Notes under the pieces: model-generated
Database searches by the model: none
What the model saw: the letters and a program-made list of their open reading frames with translations, nothing else
What the model was told of the DNA's origin: nothing
Made by a program: the position numbers and the translations under genes
NCBI RefSeq assembly: GCF_003952425.1
Contig: NZ_CP034449.1
Coordinates: forward strand, 1,984,001 to 2,048,000
Source of the DNA: Mesorhizobium sp. M2A.F.Ca.ET.046.03.2.1
GTDB lineage: Bacteria; Pseudomonadota; Alphaproteobacteria; Rhizobiales; Rhizobiaceae
DNA: 64,000 nt
Direction of reading: 5' to 3'
Part shown: in pieces, positions 31,160-39,633 of the stretch
Position numbering within the stretch: position 1 is the stretch's first letter
How the letters are laid out: each line of letters starts with the position of its first letter

Positions 31160-33128
31160 GCAATTCCCTCACGTCGTAGATGACGATCCAGCCATTGTCA
31201 TAGACGCGGGTGACGCCCTTGACGTCATTGAACTTGAGGAGCGCTGCACCCGAGATCGGCGTTCCCTGCCGCCGTTGCCACGGCTGAAAGTAAAAGCCGA
31301 GCACTGGTGGAGCCGTGCTCAGGCGCCGGTCAACCAGCAGGAAATCGATGTTGCTTCCCGCCAAGGCCCAGAACTCCCCTGGCCCCAATGTGTCGACCTC
31401 GAATATGCTCGCGGAATCGATGCCTTCTCTGATCTTGACCCTGACGTCCTGCCGGCCGTAGCTCGCAAGCAGAATGCTGTTGATGCGGTCGGAGATGAAG
31501 CGGTTGCCCGCGCCGAGCCATTGCTTGGCCCAGCGTGCCGTTTCGATCCCCATGGGCTCGATTGATTCCTGATCGGCCGCCACCCTATAGCGCCCATCGA
31601 TCGGATTAATCGAGGCGCTCGCGACGCCGCCCAGGACGATGACCGCCAGAGCGAGGGTCGGCGCGATGCGGCGCCACCCGTGCGGCGCGCGGCCCTGCCA
31701 GAAGTGGACGATGCTCACTGCGACGACCAGCCCAACGCCGATGAACACGAACGTTCCCATGCGGTTGCCGATTTCCCATCCGGCGCTGGTCAGTCGGAAG
31801 GCCACGGAGACCGGGAGCCCGAAGGCCAGCAAGGTGAGGAGCAGGACGCGGCTGTCACGCCAGCGGCATTTGAGAATGTCCCGGATCGGAAGCCAACCCG
31901 GCGGCCGCGCACCACCGAGCGCTGCGATGGCAAGTGACCGAAAGAATCCTGTTGCCAGTCCGAGTGCCAGCAGCAGGAGCGCCAGCAAGGTGGTCAGTTG
32001 CAGGTAGAGGGCCTTGGCCGGCGCTTGAAGATGCTCCGTCGCCGGGGTGGCGGTGCCAAGGATCATGCCAATCAATGAGTGGAAGCCGGCCCCGATCACC
32101 GGGCCGAGATAGCCTGCGAGTGGGATGCCACGGAACTGCATCCACAGGAACGGCAGGGCTATGGCCAAGATCGCCGTGAAACCCACGCCGATCCTGGTCT
32201 CAATCCGCATGGGATCGTGACGGCGCAAAGCTTCGAGACCCGCCAACGCTCCGAAATAGATGGCGGCGAAGGCGGCCGAGACGTGATGTGTGACCGCGAG
32301 GCTTGCCAACAGCAAGGCTATCAGCCCGAGCGACTTCAGCCTCGGTCGCCCGACAAGATCCTTGGACGCCGCTTCGACCGCGAAAGCCAGCACACACAGC
32401 ACGATGCCGAGGCTCTGGTAGGAGAAACTTGAGTCGAACAGGAAGAAGGTTGAGCAGCCCATGTAGGCCAGACAGGCGATAGCTGCGATACGCGGCGATC
32501 CGACGATGCTTTCGAGGAACAGAAACAGGGCACCGATGAACGTGCCCTTGAGGATGGCCAATAAGAGCGTTCCCGCCACTAACAAGGGCAGTCCCGTCAG
32601 ATCGACGATCGCCGTCGTCAAGATTTCCAGGGCGGGATACGTTGGCCCGATCGGGAAAAGCGGGTTGGGCAGGAACAGCCGGCGGGCCGTGATGAGATCG
32701 TCGGCTGCGATCCAGTGCAAGAACTCGTCGTAACCGCTGAAGCTCGTCGGGGAATAGACCTTCTTGCAATAGAACAGAGCTTCGACAAGCAGGAACAGGA
32801 GGAACAGGCGCTCACCTCGGGCTGTCGTTGGCCAGGCGATGCGGAGGCTGGTCGGAACGATCAGTAGGACCATACCGGACCAGAAGAGCGCGGGCGGCAC
32901 GTCATAGCCCCGGCGCCCGGTTGCGTGCCCGGCCACGACCAGGAGCAGAGCCGTTGCGACGGTCAGGCACAGTATCGCGATCCAACCGTATTTGGCCCGT
33001 TGCGGCGGGGCATCGGCGCTGCCGCCGTGAAGATCCGGACCGATAACGGCCGATAAGAGCCGTATCCCGGCCTGGAGTGGTTTGATCCTGGTTCTCGCGG
33101 TGAAATGAGCCTGCGTCATCAGCATCAT
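31146..33128 (-). CDS. Large polytopic membrane protein, Wzy/GT-C-like
   Basis: A 660-residue protein with 12 or more hydrophobic helices. A periplasmic-type loop near residue 130 (YSPTSFSGYDEFLHWIAADD) contains acidic residues like the catalytic loop of GT-C enzymes, and a long soluble C-terminal part includes INPIDGRYRVAADQESIEPM and KQWLGAGNRFISDRIN. Such proteins act as EPS polymerases or undecaprenyl-linked glycosyltransferases. The start overlaps the stop of the upstream GT4 gene (ATGA). I cannot decide between polymerase and GT-C glycosyltransferase. Confidence 0.7.
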   Translation of the reverse strand: MMLMTQAHFTARTRIKPLQAGIRLLSAVIGPDLHGGSADAPPQRAKYGWIAILCLTVATALLLVVAGHATGRRGYDVPPALFWSGMVLLIVPTSLRIAWPTTARGERLFLLFLLVEALFYCKKVYSPTSFSGYDEFLHWIAADDLITARRLFLPNPLFPIGPTYPALEILTTAIVDLTGLPLLVAGTLLLAILKGTFIGALFLFLESIVGSPRIAAIACLAYMGCSTFFLFDSSFSYQSLGIVLCVLAFAVEAASKDLVGRPRLKSLGLIALLLASLAVTHHVSAAFAAIYFGALAGLEALRRHDPMRIETRIGVGFTAILAIALPFLWMQFRGIPLAGYLGPVIGAGFHSLIGMILGTATPATEHLQAPAKALYLQLTTLLALLLLALGLATGFFRSLAIAALGGARPPGWLPIRDILKCRWRDSRVLLLTLLAFGLPVSVAFRLTSAGWEIGNRMGTFVFIGVGLVVAVSIVHFWQGRAPHGWRRIAPTLALAVIVLGGVASASINPIDGRYRVAADQESIEPMGIETARWAKQWLGAGNRFISDRINSILLASYGRQDVRVKIREGIDSASIFEVDTLGPGEFWALAGSNIDFLLVDRRLSTAPPVLGFYFQPWQRRQGTPISGAALLKFNDVKGVTRVYDNGWIVIYDVRELHENH

Positions 33129-34270
33129 ACCCTCGTCGCGGGAGGCCAGGATGTCACGCCGCCGGAGGCTGAGCGGACCGCGGATCGGCTGCCCAGGACG
33201 TTACAATAGACGTCACTCAGTGCTTGCGCGCAGGCATCCCAGTCGGGCAGCGCCAAATCCGGGACCTCCCGATGGGCCTCCAGTTCCTCGGCCATGGCGG
33301 CGGCCAGCTCTCCCGCATCGGCGTTGCACGAAATCGCCCGACACAGACCATTGGCAGCCAGCTCCCGCAGACCGGACGTGTCGCTGACGAGGACCGGACG
33401 GCGCAGCGACAGGGCTTCCATCACGGCGACCGGATGGGCTTCGTATTCGCTGAACAGCACGAACAGCGCGGCACTCGCCAATAGATCTGCCATTTTCTGC
33501 CGCTCTGAGGCGCGGATACCAGCAATTGTGACCCGCCTCTCAAGGCCGAGCGTCGCGGCTAGGCGCCGCAATTCTCCCTCGTACGGGCCAGTACCGACGA
33601 TGTGCAGTCGCACGTCCGGTACCCGGCGGATCAGGGCGGGCAAGGCCGCGATCGCCCGGTGATGGCCCTTGTAGCGCTCCAGCCTACCGCCCGAGACGAT
33701 CAGGTGAGGATCGACCTTGACGCCGGGGCTCGGAGCCGGCATCGAGGCGCCATTCGGGATAACGGCAAACCGCTCCCGCGGCACGCCCATCCTCCTGCTG
33801 AAGAAATCGGCTTCGAATTCGGAGACGCCGATCAGCCGCTCGGCCCGGGCTACCATCGGCTGGAGCAGCATATGCTGGGTGCTGCGAATGGCGTTGCGAA
33901 GCCGGGAGGAATGCCCGCCGCTGTGGAAGGTCAGGACGAACGGCAGTTGCCCGCGCACAGCTGCGAGCAGTCCGATCGGCACCACGAAAGTGCTGTAACC
34001 CTGGAAGTGGATCAGATCCCAAGCCCCGCGCCGGATCGCGGTATAAATGCCGGGTGCCACATAGAGGTCCAGTTCCCTTGGCCAGGCTGGGACACGCCGC
34101 ACACGCATGCCGCCCACCTCCTCCTCAACCGGCAACTCCCCTGAGGGATCGGTAGTGAGCACGTCGACCGCATGGCCACGCGCCACCAAGCGGGGTCCGA
34201 CTTCCTGGATGTGAGTTTCAATGCCGCCCATGAAGGGGTAACAGCGAGCGGCAACCATCAGGATTCGCAT
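33125..34270 (-). CDS. Family 4 glycosyltransferase
   Basis: A 381-residue GT-B enzyme. The N-terminal MRILMVAARCYPFMGGIETH carries the Gly-rich acceptor loop. LIVSGGRLERYKGHHRAIAA is the donor-domain start, and FVLFSEYEAHPVAVMEALSL contains the EX7E-like nucleotide-sugar motif. It probably transfers a hexose in EPS repeat-unit assembly. It lies 5 bp downstream of the GT2 gene and overlaps the next gene by 4 bp. The final 25 residues are Ser/Arg-rich and may be non-conserved. Confidence 0.9.
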   Translation of the reverse strand: MRILMVAARCYPFMGGIETHIQEVGPRLVARGHAVDVLTTDPSGELPVEEEVGGMRVRRVPAWPRELDLYVAPGIYTAIRRGAWDLIHFQGYSTFVVPIGLLAAVRGQLPFVLTFHSGGHSSRLRNAIRSTQHMLLQPMVARAERLIGVSEFEADFFSRRMGVPRERFAVIPNGASMPAPSPGVKVDPHLIVSGGRLERYKGHHRAIAALPALIRRVPDVRLHIVGTGPYEGELRRLAATLGLERRVTIAGIRASERQKMADLLASAALFVLFSEYEAHPVAVMEALSLRRPVLVSDTSGLRELAANGLCRAISCNADAGELAAAMAEELEAHREVPDLALPDWDACAQALSDVYCNVLGSRSAVRSASGGVTSWPPATRV

Positions 34271-34275
34271 CAGGC

Positions 34276-35082
34276 CTACCCGCCGTCATCAAAGGCTGTC
34301 GCGCCCCGCCCGTGTTGTTGGTACACCCACTCACGCAAGATGGTCTTGAGGACGCGCCAACCGTCCGGGATGGCACGCAGATGGCTCACACCACTGATGC
34401 GCGAAGCTTCGAAACTCGGCACCTCGACGATATTGAGGTGGTTCTTCAAGGCCCGCACGTTGATGAGGGTCTCGATCTCGAACCCATCGCAGTCGCAATT
34501 GAGCGTGCTGACATGCCTGGTCCAGAAGGCAATGTATCCGTAACATAGGTCGGAGAACCAACCGCCATAGAGGAGTCGCACGAATAGGGTCAGCCCTCTG
34601 TTGCCGACCATCCGGAAAAGCGACATGTCGTCGGTGCCGGCGCCCTGGATAAAGCGTGAACCTTTGACGAGATCCGCGCCGGCCATCAGCGCGCTGACAA
34701 AGACGATCGCCTCCTCAGGGACCATGGAGCCATCAGCGTCCAGCATGACGATGATGTCGCCTGTGGCGGCCCGGAATCCCGCTTGCAGTGCGGCACCCTT
34801 GCCCCGGCGGGGCTCCAAGACAACCTTTACGTCCCCGCGTAGGCGGCGCGCGACCGCGACCGTGTCGTCGGTCGAACGGCCATCCACGATGATGATCTCG
34901 TGCGCCCAGTTGGGGATGCGCGGCAGAAGCCAAGGGAGGTTCTCGGCTTCGTTGAGCGTCGGCACGATGAAGCTGACTCGGGGTAGGGCCAACGATTGCC
35001 GCAGCCCGAACTTGATTGGGTCAGGCGGCGACACGGCACTGACAGGGGCGAGAACACTAGCACTGGAGAGACCGGCATTCAT
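34276..35082 (-). CDS. Family 2 glycosyltransferase (dolichol-phosphate-mannose synthase-like)
   Basis: A GT-A enzyme of about 268 residues. VSFIVPTLNEAENLPWLLPR begins the fold, IIIVDGRSTDDTV carries the nucleotide-binding Asp, and DIIVMLDADGSMVPEEA holds the DxD motif. The C-terminal part (YGYIAFWTRHVSTLNCDCDG, FEIETLINVRALK) matches DPM1/GtrB-like enzymes that load a sugar onto polyprenyl phosphate. ATG 35082 is preferred to TTG 35115, though neither has a strong ribosome binding site. First gene of the minus-strand assembly operon. Confidence 0.87.
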   Translation of the reverse strand: MNAGLSSASVLAPVSAVSPPDPIKFGLRQSLALPRVSFIVPTLNEAENLPWLLPRIPNWAHEIIIVDGRSTDDTVAVARRLRGDVKVVLEPRRGKGAALQAGFRAATGDIIVMLDADGSMVPEEAIVFVSALMAGADLVKGSRFIQGAGTDDMSLFRMVGNRGLTLFVRLLYGGWFSDLCYGYIAFWTRHVSTLNCDCDGFEIETLINVRALKNHLNIVEVPSFEASRISGVSHLRAIPDGWRVLKTILREWVYQQHGRGATAFDDGG

Positions 35083-35115
35083 GGTAGCGCTGCACGATCG
35101 AGCGATGGGACCCAA

Positions 35116-35742
35116 GGGGCGGGTTGGAAACGCACCAAGACTGCCGATAGGCGTCCGGCGCGATGATGAGAGGAATGATAGGTCCCGGAAAGAACCTGCC
35201 CCAGAATGGCGGCCATATCCCCGGGTTCAGCTATGTTGATCATATGGAGACTCCCGGACGTGACGAAAGATGAGATGAAACAAGACTGAGAGATTGAAAT
35301 GATTGAACCTTCCTTGGCCTGAGTTAAGCAAGGATTGCTGATGCGACGCCGCAATGGAAGCTTCAATAGATGGTTAGAAGGCACCAAAGGTGATTAGCTC
35401 TTTGTGGTTATCCCTTCAGGTTAGTTCGCGCCAACCGCCATGACAGATGGCACGGCAGTGGCACGATCACCTTCAGCGGCTGCGGCAGCAGCGCTGCCGC
35501 CGGTAGACCTGAGGAGCCGCCAGCAGCGCGATGCGTTCACGCCCGCGAGGACAATCATCGAGCTGCGGCTGGGATCCAAATCCCCGGACGACAGGCTCTC
35601 GGAGCAAGCAGGGTAGAAGGCAGCGAAGATCGCCGGCGCGATGAACCTCGCGCGAAACGTCGACATTGCCACTGGCCAGAAGCCGCGGGGCCCCGCATGT
35701 GGGCTCGCTTCTTCATCCGGCCGTAATTTCCCGAGCTACCCC
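35116..35742. other. Intergenic region with promoter of EPS assembly operon and a tRNA-like fragment
   Basis: About 630 bp without a convincing gene. Frames at 35421-35672 and 35555-35788 are Ala/Arg-rich and lack domains. It holds the leader of the minus-strand operon. The segment 35339-35354 (TGATGCGACGCCGCAA) is identical to 16 nt of the anticodon/variable arm of the unusual tRNA at 19166-19181. Confidence 0.4.
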
Positions 35743-37338
35743 TTAATCTTGCGCGCCAGAAGGGTCGAGGGCCCGACCGCCTGGCCACGCTAACTGTTCT
35801 GGACGAGAAAGGGGCCGCCCATGCGACGCTGAGGGCGGCACATCGGGCGCAAACAGCCGATACGAAGTTGTGACCTGGCGCAAGCCACGGACATGACCGA
35901 ATAGGTCGATCACCTCCAGGCCAGACCGGCGGTTATAGGTGTGACACCCGAACGCTCCGGACGAAATGCCACCAATCGGGGTCTGGGCAAACTCCGACTC
36001 GCCGAGCGCATCGATCCGGCAGAACGTCACCGCGCCGCCGTAGCTGCGAGCGCAGTTCTGGACTGGGCGTAGCATGCGTCCGCCGTGTCGGATAACGGCG
36101 CCTGCGGGGCGGCTGAGCGCAGCATCGAGCAGAATGGGGTTTGCGGCATGGGGCGTCCAAGGTTTCGTCAGGCTCGCGGCATGGTAGAGGCTAAGAACAT
36201 CCCAGGACGTGGACCTCCACAGCCTTGGGCTGACGAAAAACCAAAAGCCGCCCTCATGGCGCAGCGGCGTGGTGTCGTACCCCTCAATGCCTTCCAGGAG
36301 GCAGGCCTCCCGCTTCCACCGGTACGGGAATTCGACCGCCCTGTAGAGACTGACATTCCTTGCCGCACCCGATTCGGGGATCATCCAGACCTGCCCGTCC
36401 TGCTCGAACACGAACGGGTACGAGAGGTGGTGCGGCTCCTCCAGGACGATCTGAGGTGCGCCGGCGGCCCCGCTCCGGTCCGCTGTCACGACCGCAATGC
36501 ACCCCCGGTTCTTTGAGTAGAGGTACTGTTCGACGAAGATGAAATCTTGCCCCTGATGCCGGAACGGGAACGGGTCGGCAAGGAAGCTGCCGGTGTCCCC
36601 GGTAAGCACGCTGAAAGCTGCTTGGCCTTTATCGAGCAGGCTCGCTACCTGGTCGAAGCGCCAGCCAATCCCCCATGACCTGCCGCCTCTCGACAATCTG
36701 TCCAAGAACTCGATTGCCTTCGATACCGCCGTTGCGGTCTCCCATGCAATGGCCGAAACCGCGCCAAGGGAAGGCGCCGCCGTCGGTGGACCGGGGACAC
36801 CGGACGAAGCTGAACTGGTTTCCCCGCGCAAGGCTTTTAGGATCAGCGCCACAGCGCAGGAGAGAACGCTGTCGAGGCCCGCCGTGAATACTTTACGGTC
36901 CACACTGGCCGGACGTGCCATCCACGGCTGCGACGGGCGCGCCGTGTCGTGCAGTTCGACGAGAAGGTCCTGATCATTCGCCAAGGCCGTCATGACTCCA
37001 ATCTCGCCCGGTAGCCCGTTGAAGAGCGGAGTGAGCACGCGCCGTCCCGACGGGAGCGGCTCCTCGCCGCTCAAGTTGATCACCACATCCACTTGGTCGG
37101 CCGGGGGTGGCGGCAGGGATCGCAGCTCCGCCTCTACGGAGTCGGTGACACCGTTGGCGCGGTAGCCATAGAGCAGTCGTTCGAGTTCGAGCAGCAGCCG
37201 GAAGATCAACGGCAGCGGGCGGCAACCGGCCGAGAATGCGCAAGAGACATCGTTGCCGGGCACTTCAGTAAGCGCTTCTGCCAGCCAGAGGTGCCATCGC
37301 AGTAGCCGGGACGGATCGAGATTGAGGCAGATGCGCAT
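35743..37338 (-). CDS. Beta-propeller protein resembling GINT1-type glycosyltransferases
   Basis: A 531-residue protein. The N-terminal third (MRICLNLDPSRLLRWHLWLA, VDVVINLSGEEPLPSGRRVL) resembles formyltransferase-like segments of some polysaccharide proteins. The C-terminal two thirds form repeated beta units (GSFLADPFPFRHQGQDFIFV, PHHLSYPFVFEQDGQVWMIP, GGFWFFVSPRLWRSTSWDVL) like the five-bladed propeller of GH43/GH32-like folds seen in plant glucosamine inositolphosphorylceramide transferase. ATG 37338 is chosen; TTG 37362 is weaker. It is likely involved in EPS or glycolipid sugar transfer, but the activity is unproven. It is transcribed separately from the operon at 35082. Confidence 0.7.
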   Translation of the reverse strand: MRICLNLDPSRLLRWHLWLAEALTEVPGNDVSCAFSAGCRPLPLIFRLLLELERLLYGYRANGVTDSVEAELRSLPPPPADQVDVVINLSGEEPLPSGRRVLTPLFNGLPGEIGVMTALANDQDLLVELHDTARPSQPWMARPASVDRKVFTAGLDSVLSCAVALILKALRGETSSASSGVPGPPTAAPSLGAVSAIAWETATAVSKAIEFLDRLSRGGRSWGIGWRFDQVASLLDKGQAAFSVLTGDTGSFLADPFPFRHQGQDFIFVEQYLYSKNRGCIAVVTADRSGAAGAPQIVLEEPHHLSYPFVFEQDGQVWMIPESGAARNVSLYRAVEFPYRWKREACLLEGIEGYDTTPLRHEGGFWFFVSPRLWRSTSWDVLSLYHAASLTKPWTPHAANPILLDAALSRPAGAVIRHGGRMLRPVQNCARSYGGAVTFCRIDALGESEFAQTPIGGISSGAFGCHTYNRRSGLEVIDLFGHVRGLRQVTTSYRLFAPDVPPSASHGRPLSRPEQLAWPGGRALDPSGAQD

Positions 37339-37617
37339 TGTTGTTCTCGCAACCGATTTCAAAAGGACGCCAGCTCACAACTCCACGATGACAAAGCAGC
37401 AGCGCGCCCCGCAGCGCGAGGATGGTTTCCGCCCAGTGCATTCCGGAGGCTCACCGAATATCTGATTTGGGAGATGGCTGACAGCACGGGTCCCCACTCG
37501 AGCGGCTGGAAGCGGCCAGGCACTACTATGCCCGATCGACGCTCGCCTGTGCGAGGTCAGAAGGGGTAGTCCTTCGGGGCGCTTGCGCTGTGCCTCCGGC
37601 AGGAGTCACGTGGAGGA

Positions 37618-38224
37618 ATGAATGTCGACTGGCAACGGACAAGATATGGACTGCGTAACGCGTGGTGGTTTGCGCTCTTGCTCGCGTTCATATCCGTTCC
37701 GGCACTCGCGAGCACCCCGAACGATCCGTCGGCAACATCCTTCATCAAGACTTCCGGAACGAACTTCACGCTGAACGGCCGCCTGTTCTTCGTGACCGGC
37801 GTAAACAACCACTATCTGACCTACGGTTCGCACTATGAGGTCACTCGCGTTCTCGACGACGCGGTGGCGATGGGCGCCAATGTGGTCCGCGTCTTCCATA
37901 AACCTGTGATCGGGTCGCTCGACGGAAGCGTCCCCAACGATCTGGAATTGGCGGCTTGAAGGCGAAACCAGCAATCTCGCAGTCAACGGTACGTATCCGC
38001 TGTACTGGGATCCGAGTCAAAACAGGATGGCTATCAATGACGGCGCCTACGGCATGCAGAAGGTTGATTTCCTCGCTGCAGGACAGCGGACGCTATCCTG
38101 TCGACGAATACACCAGTTCGATATCCACCGTGACGGTGGTGCGCTCTGGAACATCCTCAAAGCCGCCACGGCTCGGGCGACGCAGACACGCGATGCCAGC
38201 TCGGCCTCAGAAGCCACTCACTAG
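37618..38224 (+). pseudogene. GH5-like (mannan endo-beta-mannosidase type) gene, frameshifted and truncated
   Basis: The first 113 codons give a signal peptide (FALLLAFISVPALA) and the GH5 start FIKTSGTNFTLNGRLFFVTG, then NNHYLTYGSHYEV. At about 37930 the frame is lost: the reading frame continues as DLELAA and stops, while the +1 frame gives TIWNWRLEGETSNLAVNG, then YPLYWDPSQNRMAINDG, as expected for the family. After QKVDFLAAG the similarity ends, so the catalytic domain is missing. One-base indel plus 3' deletion: a non-functional remnant. Confidence 0.75.
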
Positions 38225-38229
38225 CTGCC

Positions 38230-38343
38230 ATGACTGAAGCTTGCATTGTGATCTGCGCCTCCACACTCGATCGCTGGGACGATTTGAACGCGGCCGTCAG
38301 GGCGGTGCGCCGCCAGGCCCGCCGCGCCCGCGAGCCCTGGTGA
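38230..38343 (+). pseudogene. GT2 glycosyltransferase N-terminal stub
   Basis: A 37-residue frame, TEACIVICASTLDRWDDLNA then AVRAVRRQARR, matches the beginning of ExoM/GT2-like proteins (V-IC-YT-DRWDDL-AAV-S). It stops at TGA 38341. The following 130 bp are open in other frames but not recognisable. Probably the 5' remnant of a deleted glycosyltransferase. Confidence 0.5.
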
Positions 38344-38478
38344 TCTTCCGTGGTGAGAACCGCCCTCCGGGCAGGCCGAATCCGGTGCGCGGAAGCCTGG
38401 CGTTTAAAACCTGGACCATCGCACCCTTATCGAAGAGTTTGGACAGACACGGGCAGCTCAAGTCGGGAGAATTCCTAG

Positions 38479-39633
38479 ATGCGTATTCTGAAGCTTGCGC
38501 AATCCTATCCGTCGACTGGCGTTGGCCAGGAGGGCCACGTCCGGAACCCAAGTATCGATCTCGCCCGCGGCGTTAATGACGTTGCCAAAACCGGTCAGCC
38601 GCGGTCGAAAACCGGGCAGTCCGAGGATGGCGTCAGCAGCGAACGCCGCCCCCCTACGATCTCAGTAATTATCTGTGCCTACACTGCGGACAGATGGGCA
38701 CTGCTGCTGAGGTCGGTGGCCTCGGCTCAGGAGCAGACATTGCAGCCCTGCGAGATCATCGTATGCGTCGACCAGCCCCTATTCCGCCGTTGTGCCGCCC
38801 AATGGGCTGACTTCGCTGCATCCACCCCCCCAATACGAGTGATCCAGAACAAATGGGATGGGCATCTCGGGTCGGCCCGAAACACGGCAGCCGAGACGGC
38901 TGCCGGAGAGATCCTGGCGTTCCTGGATGACGATGCGGCGGCCGACAAGGACTGGCTCGAGGTTCTCACCGCCCCGTACCAGGACGAGCGCATCGGCGCC
39001 GTCGGCGGGCGTCCCATTCCGGTGTTCGAGGTTGGCCGCCCGGACTGGTTCCCTCTACAGTTCGACTGGGTGTTCGGATGTGCTTACGATGGCCTTCCGA
39101 CCAGCCGAGGCCCTTTGGCTCACCTCATCGGAGCCAACATGTCGGTGCGGCGGACCCTCCTCGAGCAGGTAGGAGGATTCCATTCCGACCATCACGACGA
39201 CATGGACATGTGCCACCGCGTGGCGCACATCAAGGGCAGCGAGGCGGTCATCTATGAACCGGCGGCGACCGTCCGCCACTTTGTGCCCGCCTCACGGCCG
39301 ACCTGGAAGTACTTCTGGCGCCGCTGCTTCTTCGTCAACAAGGGGAAAGTCGAGGCCTTTGCCCAGATGGGCGAAGCCGCCACACTGGGTGCCGAGACCC
39401 GCTTCGTCTGGCACGCGCTGACCAGGGGCGTGCCGCGCGAGATTTTGCAGGCGGCCAAGGGCGACGCCCACGGGCTGGCGCGGTGCGCGGCAATAATCGT
39501 TGGCGTGGGCCTTGCCGCGGCAGGCCATGTCACCGGCCGGATCGCGCTGCTGCGCCGCCGGCGCCAGCTGCGCCAACAGGCAAACAAGCAGATCCTGGAC
39601 GCAGCCGCGCAAGGCGTTAGGCGTGGGAAGTAG
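38479..39633 (+). CDS. Family 2 glycosyltransferase with a GT4-derived N-terminal fossil
   Basis: A 384-residue protein. From residue about 60 it is a GT2 enzyme: TISVIICAYTADRWALLLRS, EILAFLDDDAAADKDWLEVL (DxD region), GANMSVRRTLLEQVGGF and DDMDMCHRV. The first about 45 residues (MRILKLAQSYPSTGVGQEGH, VRNPSIDLARG) instead look like the start of a GT4 protein such as the one at 29123, with substitutions. No alternative start lies between, so the GT2 seems to be translated from the old GT4 initiation site. It probably adds a sugar in EPS synthesis. One base separates it from the GMC gene. Confidence 0.82.
   Translation: MRILKLAQSYPSTGVGQEGHVRNPSIDLARGVNDVAKTGQPRSKTGQSEDGVSSERRPPTISVIICAYTADRWALLLRSVASAQEQTLQPCEIIVCVDQPLFRRCAAQWADFAASTPPIRVIQNKWDGHLGSARNTAAETAAGEILAFLDDDAAADKDWLEVLTAPYQDERIGAVGGRPIPVFEVGRPDWFPLQFDWVFGCAYDGLPTSRGPLAHLIGANMSVRRTLLEQVGGFHSDHHDDMDMCHRVAHIKGSEAVIYEPAATVRHFVPASRPTWKYFWRRCFFVNKGKVEAFAQMGEAATLGAETRFVWHALTRGVPREILQAAKGDAHGLARCAAIIVGVGLAAAGHVTGRIALLRRRRQLRQQANKQILDAAAQGVRRGK

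Noticed and set aside
31639..33387. Plus-strand frames across the polytopic membrane gene
   Set aside because: Arg/Pro-rich shadows of a clearly coding minus-strand gene.
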